64,000 bases of DNA from Oscillospiraceae bacterium (GCA_015067565.1 SVMF01000001.1:62001-126000); one strand, 5' to 3'; shown: positions 9,142 to 17,637, counted from the first letter of the stretch. Made by a program: numbers and translations. Notes: generated by a model from the sequence alone, not told the origin.

Positions 9142-9834
9142 ATGATTTATACCACTGAAGTACAGCATATGTGTCCCGTTGCCAAGGGCGCATACCACGG
9201 TCCGGCCCCCATTCCCGAAGAGGGCAAGTGGGTCCAGGCTAAGCAGATCAGCGACATCTCCGGCTTCACCCATGGTGTTGGCTGGTGTGCTCCGCAGCAG
9301 GGCGCTTGCAAGCTGACCCTGAACGTCAAGGAAGGCATCATTGAGGAAGCTCTCATCGAGACTCTGGGCTGCTCCGGCATGACCCACTCCGCCGCTATGG
9401 CATCCGAGATCCTCATTGGCAAGACCTTGCTCGAGGCTCTGAACACCGACCTCGTTTGCGATGCCATCAACACCGCAATGCGTGAGCTGTTCCTGCAGAT
9501 CGTTTACGGCCGCACCCAGTCCGCTTTCTCCGAAAACGGCTTGGCAGTCGGTGCCTCCCTGGAAGACCTCGGCAAGGGCCTGCGCAGCCAGGTCGGCACG
9601 ATGTTCGCCACCAAGGAGAAGGGCCCGCGCTATCTGGAGATGGCTGAAGGCTACTGCACCCGCATCGCTCTGAACAGCAACGACGAGATCATCGGCTACG
9701 AATTCATCAACCTGGGCAAGATGATGGACTTCATCAAGAAGGGTGATGACGCTAACGTCGCCATTGAGAAGGCCAAGGGTCACTACGGCCAGTTCGACAA
9801 CGCTGTCAAGTACATTGACCCGCGTCACGAATAA
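9142..9834 (+). CDS. NifU/IscU-like iron-sulfur scaffold-type protein
   Basis: 230-residue cytoplasmic protein with an IscU/NifU-N-like core: a conserved Cys in ETLGCSGMTHSAAMASEIL, like the scaffold motif around the second Cys, plus another Cys earlier (GVGWCAPQQGACK). In anaerobic Firmicutes this gene is regularly found next to a GGGtGRT protein gene, as here (18-base gap). A role in Fe-S or sulfur transfer is an inference; the biochemical role is not established. ATG 9142 follows GGAAAGGA; an in-frame extension upstream lacks a ribosome site and overlaps the promoter. Codon bias suggests strong expression. Confidence 0.8.
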   Translation: MIYTTEVQHMCPVAKGAYHGPAPIPEEGKWVQAKQISDISGFTHGVGWCAPQQGACKLTLNVKEGIIEEALIETLGCSGMTHSAAMASEILIGKTLLEALNTDLVCDAINTAMRELFLQIVYGRTQSAFSENGLAVGASLEDLGKGLRSQVGTMFATKEKGPRYLEMAEGYCTRIALNSNDEIIGYEFINLGKMMDFIKKGDDANVAIEKAKGHYGQFDNAVKYIDPRHE

Positions 9835-9852
9835 TCTAAGGAGGACATTAAA

Positions 9853-10851
9853 ATGGCTTTGTTTGAAAGTTACGAAAGAAGAATCGACAAAATCAACGCT
9901 GTCCTCGCTGAGTATGGCATTGGTTCCGTAGAAGAGTGCAGAGAGATCTGCAAGGCTAAGGGCTTCGATCCTTACGAAATCGCAAAGGGCATTCAGCCCA
10001 TCTGCTTCGAGAACGTCTGCTGGGCATACTGCGTTGGTGCAGCTATGGCCATCAAGAAAGGCGTCAAGACCGCTGCTGATGCTGCAGAAGTCATCGGCCA
10101 CGGTCTGCAGGCATTCTGCATCGATGGCTCCGTCGCTGACGACCGCAAGGTCGGTGTCGGCCACGGCAACCTCGGCGCAATGCTCCTGCGTGAAGAGACC
10201 AAGTGCTTCGCATTCCTGGCCGGCCACGAGTCCTTCGCCGCTGCTGAAGGCGCAATCGGCCTGGCAAAAAGCGCAAACAAGGCTCGTAAGGAGCCGCTGC
10301 GCGTCATCTTGAACGGACTGGGCAAGGACGCAGCTCAGATCATCTCCCGTATCAACGGCTTCACCTATGTGCAGACCAAGTTCGACTATGCTACCGGCAA
10401 GCTGAATGTTGTCAATGAGATCGCTTACTCCGAGGGCGAGCGTGCAAAGGTTCGCTGCTACGGCTGTGACGATGTCCGTGAAGGCGTTGCTATCATGCAC
10501 GCTGAAGGCGTTGACGTCTCCATCACCGGCAACTCCACCAACCCCACCCGCTTCCAGCATCCCGTTGCAGGTACCTACAAGAAGGAATGCATCGAGCAGG
10601 GCAAGAAGTACTTCTCCGTTGCATCCGGCGGCGGCACAGGCCGTACCCTCCATCCGGACAACATGGCTGCAGGTCCCGCTTCCTATGGCATGACCGACAC
10701 CATGGGCCGTATGCACTCCGATGCACAGTTCGCAGGTTCCTCCTCCGTCCCGGCACACGTCGAGATGATGGGCTTCCTGGGCGCTGGTAACAACCCCATG
10801 GTTGGTATGACCGTCTCCGTGGCTGTTGCTGTTGAGGAAGCAATGAAATAA
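9853..10851 (+). CDS. GGGtGRT protein
   Basis: 332-residue protein named for its motif, here SGGGTGRT, followed by a conserved tail rich in Gly and Met (GPASYGMTDTMGRMH). Several conserved Cys are present, including CYGCDD and C near residue 50. Function unknown; the constant pairing with a NifU-like protein suggests a shared sulfur, Fe-S or redox task. Start ATG follows AAGGAGGACATTAAA. Second gene of a two-gene operon; codon usage is strongly biased like its neighbour. Confidence 0.87.
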   Translation: MALFESYERRIDKINAVLAEYGIGSVEECREICKAKGFDPYEIAKGIQPICFENVCWAYCVGAAMAIKKGVKTAADAAEVIGHGLQAFCIDGSVADDRKVGVGHGNLGAMLLREETKCFAFLAGHESFAAAEGAIGLAKSANKARKEPLRVILNGLGKDAAQIISRINGFTYVQTKFDYATGKLNVVNEIAYSEGERAKVRCYGCDDVREGVAIMHAEGVDVSITGNSTNPTRFQHPVAGTYKKECIEQGKKYFSVASGGGTGRTLHPDNMAAGPASYGMTDTMGRMHSDAQFAGSSSVPAHVEMMGFLGAGNNPMVGMTVSVAVAVEEAMK

Positions 10852-10916
10852 TCAACTTTTTCTTAGGTTTTGACCTAAAAATAGTTTGATCTTCTCACAA
10901 TTCTAATAGAACAATT

Positions 10917-10968
10917 AGGAAGCATATCATTTCAGGAAAAATCCTGATGATATGCTTCCTGTTTTTTG
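10917..10968 (+). terminator. Rho-independent terminator after GGGtGRT gene
   Basis: A 14-base stem (AGGAAGCATATCAT with ATGATATGCTTCCT) followed by a T-rich run. It overlaps the 3' end of the oppositely oriented WYL-regulator fragment and marks the edge of the mobile-element remnant. Confidence 0.85.
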
Positions 10969-11345
10969 TTATAAAAACATTCGACTGTATCCTTGCCCGC
11001 AAATCTTTTCAGTTTGGTGGTGAGTTCTCTTGCCTTTTCTCTTGTGATGAACTTAGAAGACTGAACACTATCCACCAAAAGCCGCAGTTCGTTAGGCTCA
11101 AAGGGCGGGTTCAGAAGTCGATAGCCTTTCTTGTGAACATTGTATTCCAACTGTAAGCCGCAGACATCCCCCAGAGCGGCGAAGTCCGCATACAAGGTCT
11201 TCTTCTCTACTGGCATATCATGTTCTTTCAAACGGTCTTCCAGTTCTCGCCGCTTCACAATGCGGGTTCGGCCTGCGTTGGCTTCAAGGTATTGTTTCAA
11301 CAGTAGCAGACGGACAGCGATGTAATACTTTCCGTGGTTTGCCAT
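10932..11345 (-). pseudogene. WYL-type transcriptional regulator, N-terminal fragment
   Basis: 137 residues matching the start of helix-turn-helix/WYL regulators carried by conjugative elements of Firmicutes: GKYYIAVRLLLLKQYLE, then a winged helix and ELRLLVDSVQSSKFIT. Full-length relatives are about 300 residues and go on to the WYL ligand domain; this copy stops shortly after RFAGKDTVECFYN, so the ligand domain is missing. Start ATG 11345 follows GGAGGG. Truncation plus the recombinase remnant 0.7 kb away indicate a decayed mobile element. Still could make a DNA-binding fragment. Confidence 0.7.
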
Positions 11346-11457
11346 GGTCTTCCCTCCGTGGCGATTTTTTGTTAGTATAGCATACCAAGAGAAAAAAGAA
11401 AAGAGCAGTTGCCACGATGGACAACTGCTCAAATCAGTTAGACAAATTGGAATTGGC

Positions 11458-11775
11458 TTACTTGTCAATAAATTTTACCGCTGTACCGTATACAATAACT
11501 TCTGCGGCTCCTTGCATAACAGCAGCGGATGCGTAACGAATATTCACAATGCCATCTGCTCCCAAAGCTTCAGCCTCTGCAACCATTCTCTTGGTAGCCA
11601 GCGCTCTGGCTTCGTTCATCATTTCGTTGTAGGCCTTCAGCTCTCCGCCTACCAATGTTTTAAAACTCTGTGCAATATCTTTTCCAATGTGTTTGGATTG
11701 AATCGTGCTGCCCTTAACAAGAGCCAATGTTTCCAGTTCTCTTCCGCTGATGTAATCAGTATTTACCAATATCAT
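11458..11775 (-). CDS. YbjQ/UPF0145 family protein
   Basis: Small cytoplasmic protein of the YbjQ (UPF0145, putative heavy-metal-binding) family; the core ARALATKRMVAEAEALGADG followed by IVNIRY and a short strand-rich C-terminus is typical, about 105 residues. Function unknown; a pentameric metal-binding role has been proposed for the family. ATG 11775 is chosen because GGTGA lies five bases upstream; a GTG at 11784 is also in frame. Its start overlaps the end of the small membrane protein gene, indicating coupling. Confidence 0.85.
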   Translation of the reverse strand: MILVNTDYISGRELETLALVKGSTIQSKHIGKDIAQSFKTLVGGELKAYNEMMNEARALATKRMVAEAEALGADGIVNIRYASAAVMQGAAEVIVYGTAVKFIDK

Positions 11776-11980
11776 TTTCTTCACCCTTTCTTATTTCGCT
11801 GATTCTTTCTATGCATACCTTGACCATTACTGCCGACAGCAGGAAAGGAATTATACCTAACATATATTTCCAAATACCATCAAGCAATAATATTAAAAAG
11901 CCAAAGTAAACAACATAATATAATATCATGGTTGCGGATACAATGATTGGTGCAATCATTTTCTTCCAATGTGATTCCAT
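11756..11980 (-). CDS. Small two-helix membrane protein
   Basis: 74 residues: MESHWKKMIAPIIVSA, two hydrophobic segments (about 8-30 and 36-55) and a charged tail RISEIRKGEENDIGKY. Similar small proteins occur beside YbjQ-family genes in Clostridia; function unknown. ATG 11980 has GAGGTGAT upstream; longer in-frame extensions run into the recombinase remnant. Overlaps the next gene by 20 bases, so the two are cotranslated. Confidence 0.65.
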   Translation of the reverse strand: MESHWKKMIAPIIVSATMILYYVVYFGFLILLLDGIWKYMLGIIPFLLSAVMVKVCIERISEIRKGEENDIGKY

Positions 11981-12062
11981 GCATATCACCTCGTCAAATT
12001 CAAGTTTGTTTAACTGATTATAACATAATCCCACACCCATGTAAAGTGGGTATGGGATTATG

Positions 12063-12400
12063 TTATGCTTCCAAAAGTCCAATGTATTTGTAAACTGTGG
12101 TTCTGCTGATGTCGCAGACCCTTGCCAATTCGCTGACATTCAACTGCTTACTCTTGTAGGCGAGATAGTGGCGAAGGAAGGTGGCGGGGATGTCCTCTTT
12201 GCTCACCTGCGGTCACCCGATTTGTCGCCCCTTGGCTCTGGCATTTTTCATGCCAGACCGCACTCTTGCCCGAATCATCGCCAGTTCCAACTGGCTGAAC
12301 ACACCTGCCATCTGGAGAAATGCTTCGCTCATGGGGTCAACATGACCATCACGGCAATCCAGCGTGATACTGCCCACAATCACAAGCCGAAGATGCTGTC
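12063..12400 (-). pseudogene. Serine recombinase, C-terminal fragment with nonsense mutation
   Basis: Reading the minus strand gives a resolvase-family stretch: VGSITLDCRDGHVDPMSEAF, QMAGVFSQLELAMIRARV, GMKNARAKGRQIG, a TGA in place of Arg (normally IGRP), then SKEDIPATFLRHYLAYK and the C-terminal helix-turn-helix LNVSELARVCDISRTTVYKY. The N-terminal catalytic region with the active Ser is absent. It is a dead site-specific recombinase from an integrative element. Confidence 0.8.
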
Positions 12401-12466
12401 ACAAACAGCCTCGGCCTCGTACTCGTTCGGAAGATCGACTTTGGCAAGTAGTTCCATCTTAGACAT
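12380..12466 (-). other. Short ORF upstream of recombinase remnant
   Basis: 28 codons (MSKMELLAKVDLPNEYEAEA, then VCDSIFGL) with AGGAG upstream, ending just where recombinase homology begins. Probably the start of another mobile-element gene fused by deletion to the recombinase remnant. Not recognised. Confidence 0.4.
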
Positions 12467-12700
12467 CGTTCTTTTCTCCTTTTGGTGTTTGTTGAAGTAG
12501 GTGCTGTCTTTCCACACTGTCACCACGCTTTTGTTTTCCAGTTCCCCAACTGCCCTCTTTTAGGGCCACTATGTATTGTTCATGTGTAGGGTTTTTGCGA
12601 CAAAACCGCTTAAAGAGGGTCTTTTGGGCTGATTGCACAGCAAAGCTGTGTAAGCAAGTTAAAACGGAAACTTATTTCGTAAACATCAAATAGAAACATC
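12467..12700. other. Intergenic tail of mobile-element remnant
   Basis: No convincing gene on either strand. Base composition and gene debris to the left suggest residual element DNA. A short inverted repeat (TTGCACAGC..GCTGTGTAA, near 12634-12654) is present. Confidence 0.4.
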
Positions 12701-12729
12701 TTGCACTCAGGGACAAGTTGATGTATAAT
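12701..12729 (+). promoter_or_regulatory. Promoter for YgjV-GNAT gene
   Basis: TTGCAC (12701-12706), 17 bases, TATAAT (12724-12729) with extended TG; 40 bases before the ATG. Confidence 0.7.
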
Positions 12730-12769
12730 AGCCTAATTGCATATCTGAACAAGAAAAGAGAGGACAAAA

Positions 12770-13381
12770 ATGGAATTTTACATTGAATTGTTTGGCTATA
12801 TCGGTTCCGCTTTGGTCGTCATTTCCATGTTAATGACCTCCGTAGTAAAATTGCGTGTCATCAACACGATCGGTAGCGTCATTTCAGGCACATATGCCAT
12901 CATAATCACCTCATATCCTTTGGCCATTATGAATATTTGCCTACTGGTTATTAACATTTATAATCTTGTCAAGCTGTTCCGTCCCAACAAGCATTTCGAT
13001 CTCATTTCAGGCAGAACAGATGATGCCTTCCTGCTGTACATCCTGAAGCGTTATAAGGAGGACATTAAATTGCATTTCCCCGAGTTTGACCGCAAGGCCA
13101 TTGATGCTGAAAGCGCTTATATCGTCTGCTGTAATGGTGAGCCAGCGGGTTTGTTGCTGGGCCGAAAGACCGAAGACGGTGTCATGGATATCGCGCTGGA
13201 TTATAGCGTGCCCGCCTACCGAGACTGCTCTGTGGCAAAGTATCTGCACGACAAGCTGCCCGCACAAGGCATTCACACACTGCTGTCCTCTCAGAGTAAC
13301 ACAAAAGGCCATGTACCCTATTTGGAAAAAATGGGTTTCTCGGAGGATAACGGTGTCTACATTAAAAATCTGTCGAAATAA
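12770..13381 (+). CDS. YgjV-family membrane domain fused to a GNAT-like domain
   Basis: 203 residues. The N-terminal 80 hold three membrane helices of the YgjV type (ELFGYIGSALVVISMLMTS, VINTIGSVISGTYAIII, LAIMNICLLVINIYNLVKL). After FRPNKHFDLI follows a soluble domain (about 85-203) resembling acetyltransferases of the GNAT fold: strand-rich middle, YSVPAYRDCSVAKYLHDKL and a C-terminal GHVPYLEKMGFSEDNGVY segment typical of the GNAT end. Likely cytoplasmic domain tethered to the membrane; substrate unknown. GAGAGGAC precedes the ATG. Single-gene unit between its promoter and a bidirectional terminator. Confidence 0.75.
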   Translation: MEFYIELFGYIGSALVVISMLMTSVVKLRVINTIGSVISGTYAIIITSYPLAIMNICLLVINIYNLVKLFRPNKHFDLISGRTDDAFLLYILKRYKEDIKLHFPEFDRKAIDAESAYIVCCNGEPAGLLLGRKTEDGVMDIALDYSVPAYRDCSVAKYLHDKLPAQGIHTLLSSQSNTKGHVPYLEKMGFSEDNGVYIKNLSK

Positions 13382-13391
13382 TATAAAAGCA

Positions 13392-13430
13392 GCGCAGCCC
13401 GATTCATTCACACAATGAGTCGGGCTGCGC
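13392..13430. terminator. Bidirectional terminator
   Basis: Long stem GCGCAGCCCGATTCATT / AATGAGTCGGGCTGCGC (one mismatch) with a CACAC loop, between two convergent genes. Confidence 0.85.
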
Positions 13431-13450
13431 GCTATTGTTAAGGATATATG

Positions 13451-14320
13451 TTATTTCTTGCAGAAAGCCTTAATTGCAGCAATAAATGCCGGTGTCGTAC
13501 CACAACAACCACCAATCAAGGAAGCTCCCTCGGCAACCAACCCCTTCATATGTCGACCAAAGTCCTCAGCCCCCATAGGGTAAATAGCCTCGCCGTTCTC
13601 ACGAATCTGTGGCATTCCCGCATTCGGCTTGACAATCAATGGTACGCTCGCCTCAGCTTTCATATTCCGCACGATTGAAGCAAGCTGTTCCGGCCCTAAG
13701 GAACAATTGATTCCTACAGCCGCAGCACCGAGCTCCTGAAGCGTCTGTACCGCCTCGATACAGCTACCCCCAAAATACAGGCCGCCATCTGCCTCAACGG
13801 TCAAGGAACACATCACCGGAAGCGGGCAAACACTCTGTGCAGCCTCAAGCGCAATCGCCGTTTCGTCGATACCAAGCATTGTTTCAATCACCAAGAGGTC
13901 TGCTCCACCCTCGTAAAGTGCGGAAGCCTGCTCACGATAAATTTCGTACAAAGTATCATAGGACATCGCTCCAAGCGGCTCCAACGGAATACCCGTGGTC
14001 GTCATATCACCGGCAACCAGCACTCCGCCATCGGCAGCTGTCTTGGAAAGCTGTATTAGTTTCGTATTGATTTCCTGTACCCGATCCGCAAGACCATGGC
14101 GTGACAGTGAATGCCGATTCGCCGCAAAGGTCGGCGCATAGATGATCTGAGAACCGGATTCAATATAGGACCTCTGCAGATCGATCAACGGTTGTGGATT
14201 TTCCAGAATCCATTGCTCTGTACAAACTCCTTTTGGCATACCAGCCTTCATCAAATTCGATCCCGTTGCACCATCCAAAATCACAGGGCCGTTTTCAAGC
14301 AATTTTATGAATCGTTCCAT
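13451..14320 (-). CDS. Homocysteine S-methyltransferase family protein
   Basis: 289-residue TIM-barrel methyltransferase equivalent to the N-terminal domain of MetH or to MmuM. Visible motifs: LDGATGSNLMKAGMPKG, YAPTFAANRHSL, the Cys ligand in GINCSLGPEQL and the C-terminal zinc pair GGCCGTTP. Transfers a methyl group to homocysteine to make methionine; the donor (S-methylmethionine, betaine, or methyl-cobalamin/folate via partner proteins) cannot be told from sequence. No MetH cobalamin domain is attached. Divergent from the M29 aminopeptidase. Confidence 0.88.
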   Translation of the reverse strand: MERFIKLLENGPVILDGATGSNLMKAGMPKGVCTEQWILENPQPLIDLQRSYIESGSQIIYAPTFAANRHSLSRHGLADRVQEINTKLIQLSKTAADGGVLVAGDMTTTGIPLEPLGAMSYDTLYEIYREQASALYEGGADLLVIETMLGIDETAIALEAAQSVCPLPVMCSLTVEADGGLYFGGSCIEAVQTLQELGAAAVGINCSLGPEQLASIVRNMKAEASVPLIVKPNAGMPQIRENGEAIYPMGAEDFGRHMKGLVAEGASLIGGCCGTTPAFIAAIKAFCKK

Positions 14321-14373
14321 AACTCTCCCCCATTTCCTCTATATTTTACTCTTTTTTATTTTCGAATGCAATA

Positions 14374-14402
14374 TTGAAATTCAGCTGATTATCTGTTACA
14401 AT
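14374..14402 (+). promoter_or_regulatory. Promoter for M29 aminopeptidase
   Basis: TTGAAA (14374-14379), 17 bases, TACAAT (14397-14402); ATG 28 bases downstream. Confidence 0.6.
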
Positions 14403-14430
14403 AAAAAAAATCAAAAATTGGGAGGCAACC

Positions 14431-15654
14431 ATGAAAAAAACCGTTTTAAGACAGTACGCCAAACTCATCGCCAAGGTTGGCATCAATGTGCAAAAGGGGC
14501 AGGAGGTCTTCGTGGCCGCCGAGCTCGATCAACCCGAATTTGTTCAGATGGTCGTGGAGGAATGCTATCGCTTAGGCGCCAAGAAGGTCATTGTAGACTG
14601 GGATTATCAGCCTCTTGCAAAAGTTCACTACCGCTGGCGCAGTAACAAAACTCTTGCGACGATGGCAAATTATGAGGAAGCTCGTTGGCAACACTATGTT
14701 GACACCATCCCCTGCCGCATCTATTTGATCAGCGAAGATCCCGATGGTTTGAAGGGCATTAATCAGCTCAAGGTCGCAAAGGCACAGCAGGCCCGTTATC
14801 AAATTATTAAGCCCTACCGTGATCAGATCGAGAACAAGTACCAGTGGTGCATTGCTGCCGTCCCCGGTGTTGCATGGGCAAAGAAACTCTTCCCGAAGCT
14901 GAGCAAGCGTCAGGCCGTTGAAAAGCTTTGGGAGGCCATTTTGGATGCCTCCCGTGTCAACGACGATCCCATTGCCGCATGGAATGCACACAATGAGGAT
15001 CTTGCCAAGCGCTGCAAGTATCTCAATGCTCTCGGCATCAAGACGCTGGAATACCGCAGCTCCAACGGCACAAATTTCCGCGTCGGTATGATGGAAAAGG
15101 GTGAGTTCAAGGGCGGCGGCGACACCTCCCTGCAGGGCATCTATTTTAATCCCAACATCCCGACCGAGGAAGTGTTCATCTCTCCGAAGAAGGGTGAGGC
15201 CGAAGGCATCGTTTATTCCACCAAGCCGCTGTCCTATCAGGGTCAGCTGATCGAGAACTTCTCCATCCGCTTCGAGAAGGGCAAGGCCGTCGAGGTTCAT
15301 GCCGAAAAGAACGAGGCTCTGCTACAGAAGCTCATCGAAATGGACGAGGGTGCCGCCTATCTGGGCGAGTGCGCGCTGGTTCCCTACAACTCCCCGATCC
15401 AGAACTCCGGTCTGCTGTTCTACAACACGCTGTTTGATGAGAACGCAGCCTGCCACCTCGCACTTGGCAAGGGCTTTGCCGATACCATCCAGGGCTTCGA
15501 GAATCTGTCGCTCGAAGAATGCCGCGAAATGGGTCTGAATGACTCCATGGTACACGAGGACTTCATGATTGGCTCCGAGGATCTCGAAATCGATGCGCAC
15601 ACCCGTGACGGCAAGGTCGTTCCGATCTTCCGTAACGGCAACTGGGCATTCTAA
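14431..15654 (+). CDS. M29-family aminopeptidase
   Basis: 407-residue metallo-aminopeptidase related to aminopeptidase T/AmpS. N-terminal domain begins YAKLIAKVGINVQKGQEVF; the C-terminal catalytic half contains GTNFRVGM, the Glu in IPTEEVFISP, the Glu in YLGECALVPYNSPI, the His in NAACHLALGKG and MVHEDFMIGSEDLEI, which together form the two-metal site of the family. Cytoplasmic peptide turnover. GGGAGG lies seven bases before the ATG. Followed by a strong terminator; single-gene unit. Confidence 0.93.
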   Translation: MKKTVLRQYAKLIAKVGINVQKGQEVFVAAELDQPEFVQMVVEECYRLGAKKVIVDWDYQPLAKVHYRWRSNKTLATMANYEEARWQHYVDTIPCRIYLISEDPDGLKGINQLKVAKAQQARYQIIKPYRDQIENKYQWCIAAVPGVAWAKKLFPKLSKRQAVEKLWEAILDASRVNDDPIAAWNAHNEDLAKRCKYLNALGIKTLEYRSSNGTNFRVGMMEKGEFKGGGDTSLQGIYFNPNIPTEEVFISPKKGEAEGIVYSTKPLSYQGQLIENFSIRFEKGKAVEVHAEKNEALLQKLIEMDEGAAYLGECALVPYNSPIQNSGLLFYNTLFDENAACHLALGKGFADTIQGFENLSLEECREMGLNDSMVHEDFMIGSEDLEIDAHTRDGKVVPIFRNGNWAF

Positions 15655-15658
15655 ACAG

Positions 15659-15690
15659 AATTCCCCGAGGGAGTACCTCGGGGAATTTTT
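15659..15690. terminator. Bidirectional terminator
   Basis: Stem ATTCCCCGAGG / CCTCGGGGAAT plus T run, between convergent aminopeptidase and dCMP deaminase genes. Confidence 0.9.
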
Positions 15691-15692
15691 TC

Positions 15693-16181
15693 TTATGGTT
15701 CGTTTGGATCAATGATCGAATCGTCATTGAAGACCCATTCTGCCACATTCATCACATCATAGCTCGTCTTGCTACGGCGGATCACAACCTTCGAAATGCC
15801 AGCATTAATGATCATGCGACGACACATCGGGCACGGACGCAGATTCTGCTTATACTCGCCATCCTTAGGATGCTTTCCTACAAGATACATCGTTCCACCA
15901 ATGCACTCATTTCTTGAAGCAGAGATGATCGCATTCATCTCTGCATGGACGCTGCGGCACAGCTCGTAACGCTCTCCCGAGGGAATGTTCAGGCGGTCGC
16001 GGATGCAGTAGCCAAGATCAATACAGTTGCTTCTGCCTCTGGGTGCGCCGTTGTAGCCGGTGGAGACGATCTCGTCATTGCGCACGATTAGCGCACCGAG
16101 CGTGTTTCTCAGACAAGTAGACCGCTCCAAAACCGTCTCAGCAATATCCAGATAGTAATTTTCCTTATCAATTCGGCTCAT
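15693..16181 (-). CDS. Deoxycytidylate deaminase (ComEB-like)
   Basis: 162-residue zinc-dependent deaminase converting dCMP to dUMP for thymidylate synthesis. Catalytic motif SVHAEMNAI (His ligand and proton-relay Glu) and PCPMCRRMI (two Cys ligands) are present; the N-terminal GALIVRNDEIVSTGYNGAPRG is typical of dCMP deaminases rather than cytidine deaminases. Start ATG follows GGGAGG. The next gene upstream (dihydropyrimidinase) ends 16 bases before, so the two pyrimidine-related genes are likely one operon. Confidence 0.92.
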   Translation of the reverse strand: MSRIDKENYYLDIAETVLERSTCLRNTLGALIVRNDEIVSTGYNGAPRGRSNCIDLGYCIRDRLNIPSGERYELCRSVHAEMNAIISASRNECIGGTMYLVGKHPKDGEYKQNLRPCPMCRRMIINAGISKVVIRRSKTSYDVMNVAEWVFNDDSIIDPNEP

Positions 16182-16196
16182 AATAACCTCCCATGC

Positions 16197-17567
16197 TTAC
16201 AGACAGCTCCTGCCCCTGTGAATGTACTGACCACCACGGTCAAGCAGGACCTCGCCCTCGTCAACGCTCAGCGTGCCACGCAGATAGACCTGAGAAATGT
16301 GACCTGCTGTCTTGATGCCCTCGTAAGGTGCGTAGTCGACGTTGCAGACCTGATCCTTTGCCGTGATTTCCGTTGTTCCGTTCGGGTCGTAGACAACGAT
16401 ATCCGCATCTGAACCCTCTGCCAGAACACCCTTGCGCGGATAAGCGCCATAGAGCTTGGCAGGCGCGGTGCTCAGAACTTCGACCATCTTCTCAGCACTG
16501 ATGCGGTTTTCCGCCACACCGAAGGTGTACAGAAGGACACCGCGCGTTTCTACACCAGGCATGCCGCCGGGAATCTTGGTAAAATCACCTCGTCCGGCAG
16601 CCTTCTGACCGAGTGTGAAGCTGCAATGGTCAGTAGAAACGGTCTGTACCACGCCGTTGCGCACCGCATTCCACAGCGCCTCACGGTCACTGTCCTTGCG
16701 CAGAGGCGGCGCACAGACATATTTTGCGCCCTCAAAATCGGGCAGCGAATACTTAGAGTCCTCCAGCAGAAGATAGTGCGGGCAGGTCTCAACATAGACC
16801 TTCTGGCCACGCTTTCTCGCCGCCTCGACTTCACGCAGGCCGGCCTCGCTGGAAAGATGTACGATCACCACAGGCACGTCTGCTACTTCCGCCATCTTCA
16901 AAAGACGGGAGATCGCTTCAGCCTCCAAAACGGCAGGTCGGCACTCCGGGTGAGAGCTCGGCTCGAGTTTTCCCTCTGCCTTATGCTCTGCGATCAGCGC
17001 ATCGATCACACCGGCATTTTCGCAATGCACACCTGCGATGCCGCCAAGCTCCTTCATTTTGCGAAGTGCCTTGAACATCGCCTCGTCGCCAATCATCATG
17101 GCAGGATAGGTCATGTACATCTTGAACGACGAGATGCCCTGCTCGAACATCTTGGGCAGCTCCTCAATGATTCCGTCGTTCCAATCGTCGATGGTCATAT
17201 GGAAGCCATAGTCACAAGCGGTTTTGCCTTCAGCCTTCTTGTGCCACAGATCGAGACCGTACTGCAGACTCTCGCCCTTGTTCGGGCAGGCAAAGTCGAT
17301 CACCATCGTCGTACCGCCACGCAGAGCCGAGCGGCCACCGGTATAAAAATCATCGGCCGTCGTGGTGTTACACACATCCAGATCAAAATGCGTGTGCGCA
17401 TCGATGAAGCCGGGAAACAGCAGCTTACCGGTGACATCAATGATCTGCGCATCCTCACAAACCAGATCCGTTCCGATTTTCTCGATTTTCTCACCGTGGA
17501 TCAAAAGATCGGCGACCATTCTGCCGTCCGCATTGACGATCGTTCCACCCTTGAGCAGCCTCTTCAT
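16197..17567 (-). CDS. hydA: Dihydropyrimidinase / D-hydantoinase
   Basis: 456-residue cyclic amidohydrolase that hydrolyses dihydrouracil/dihydrothymine (or hydantoins) in reductive pyrimidine breakdown. The binuclear metal site is visible: PGFIDAHTHFDLD, the carbamylated-Lys region SSFKMYMTYP, His in GVHCENAGV, HLSSEAGLREVEAARKRG and STDHCSFTLGQK. Start: ATG 17567, eight bases after AAGGAG; an in-frame GTG at 17576 abuts the ribosome site and is rejected. Operon with dCMP deaminase. Divergent from tRNA-Ser. Confidence 0.9.
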   Translation of the reverse strand: MKRLLKGGTIVNADGRMVADLLIHGEKIEKIGTDLVCEDAQIIDVTGKLLFPGFIDAHTHFDLDVCNTTTADDFYTGGRSALRGGTTMVIDFACPNKGESLQYGLDLWHKKAEGKTACDYGFHMTIDDWNDGIIEELPKMFEQGISSFKMYMTYPAMMIGDEAMFKALRKMKELGGIAGVHCENAGVIDALIAEHKAEGKLEPSSHPECRPAVLEAEAISRLLKMAEVADVPVVIVHLSSEAGLREVEAARKRGQKVYVETCPHYLLLEDSKYSLPDFEGAKYVCAPPLRKDSDREALWNAVRNGVVQTVSTDHCSFTLGQKAAGRGDFTKIPGGMPGVETRGVLLYTFGVAENRISAEKMVEVLSTAPAKLYGAYPRKGVLAEGSDADIVVYDPNGTTEITAKDQVCNVDYAPYEGIKTAGHISQVYLRGTLSVDEGEVLLDRGGQYIHRGRSCL

Positions 17568-17637
17568 ATAAAGCACTCCTTTTTTATTTGATACATCTAT
17601 TTTACCACGAGTTTTCTAAAAATGGAATAGATTTTAC

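Noticed and set aside
7550-9193. Minus-strand open frame opposite the phosphodiester glycosidase
   Set aside because: Spans a promoter, a gene and a terminator of the opposite strand; no family features.
9094-10758. Minus-strand open frame of 554 codons across the NifU-like and GGGtGRT genes
   Set aside because: Same antisense artefact of biased codons; composition is implausible and there is no start signal.
13451-14320. Methionine or SAM riboswitch upstream of the homocysteine methyltransferase
   Set aside because: The 110-base divergent gap to the aminopeptidase gene shows no SAM-I, SAM-II or T-box-like structure or terminator on the minus strand.
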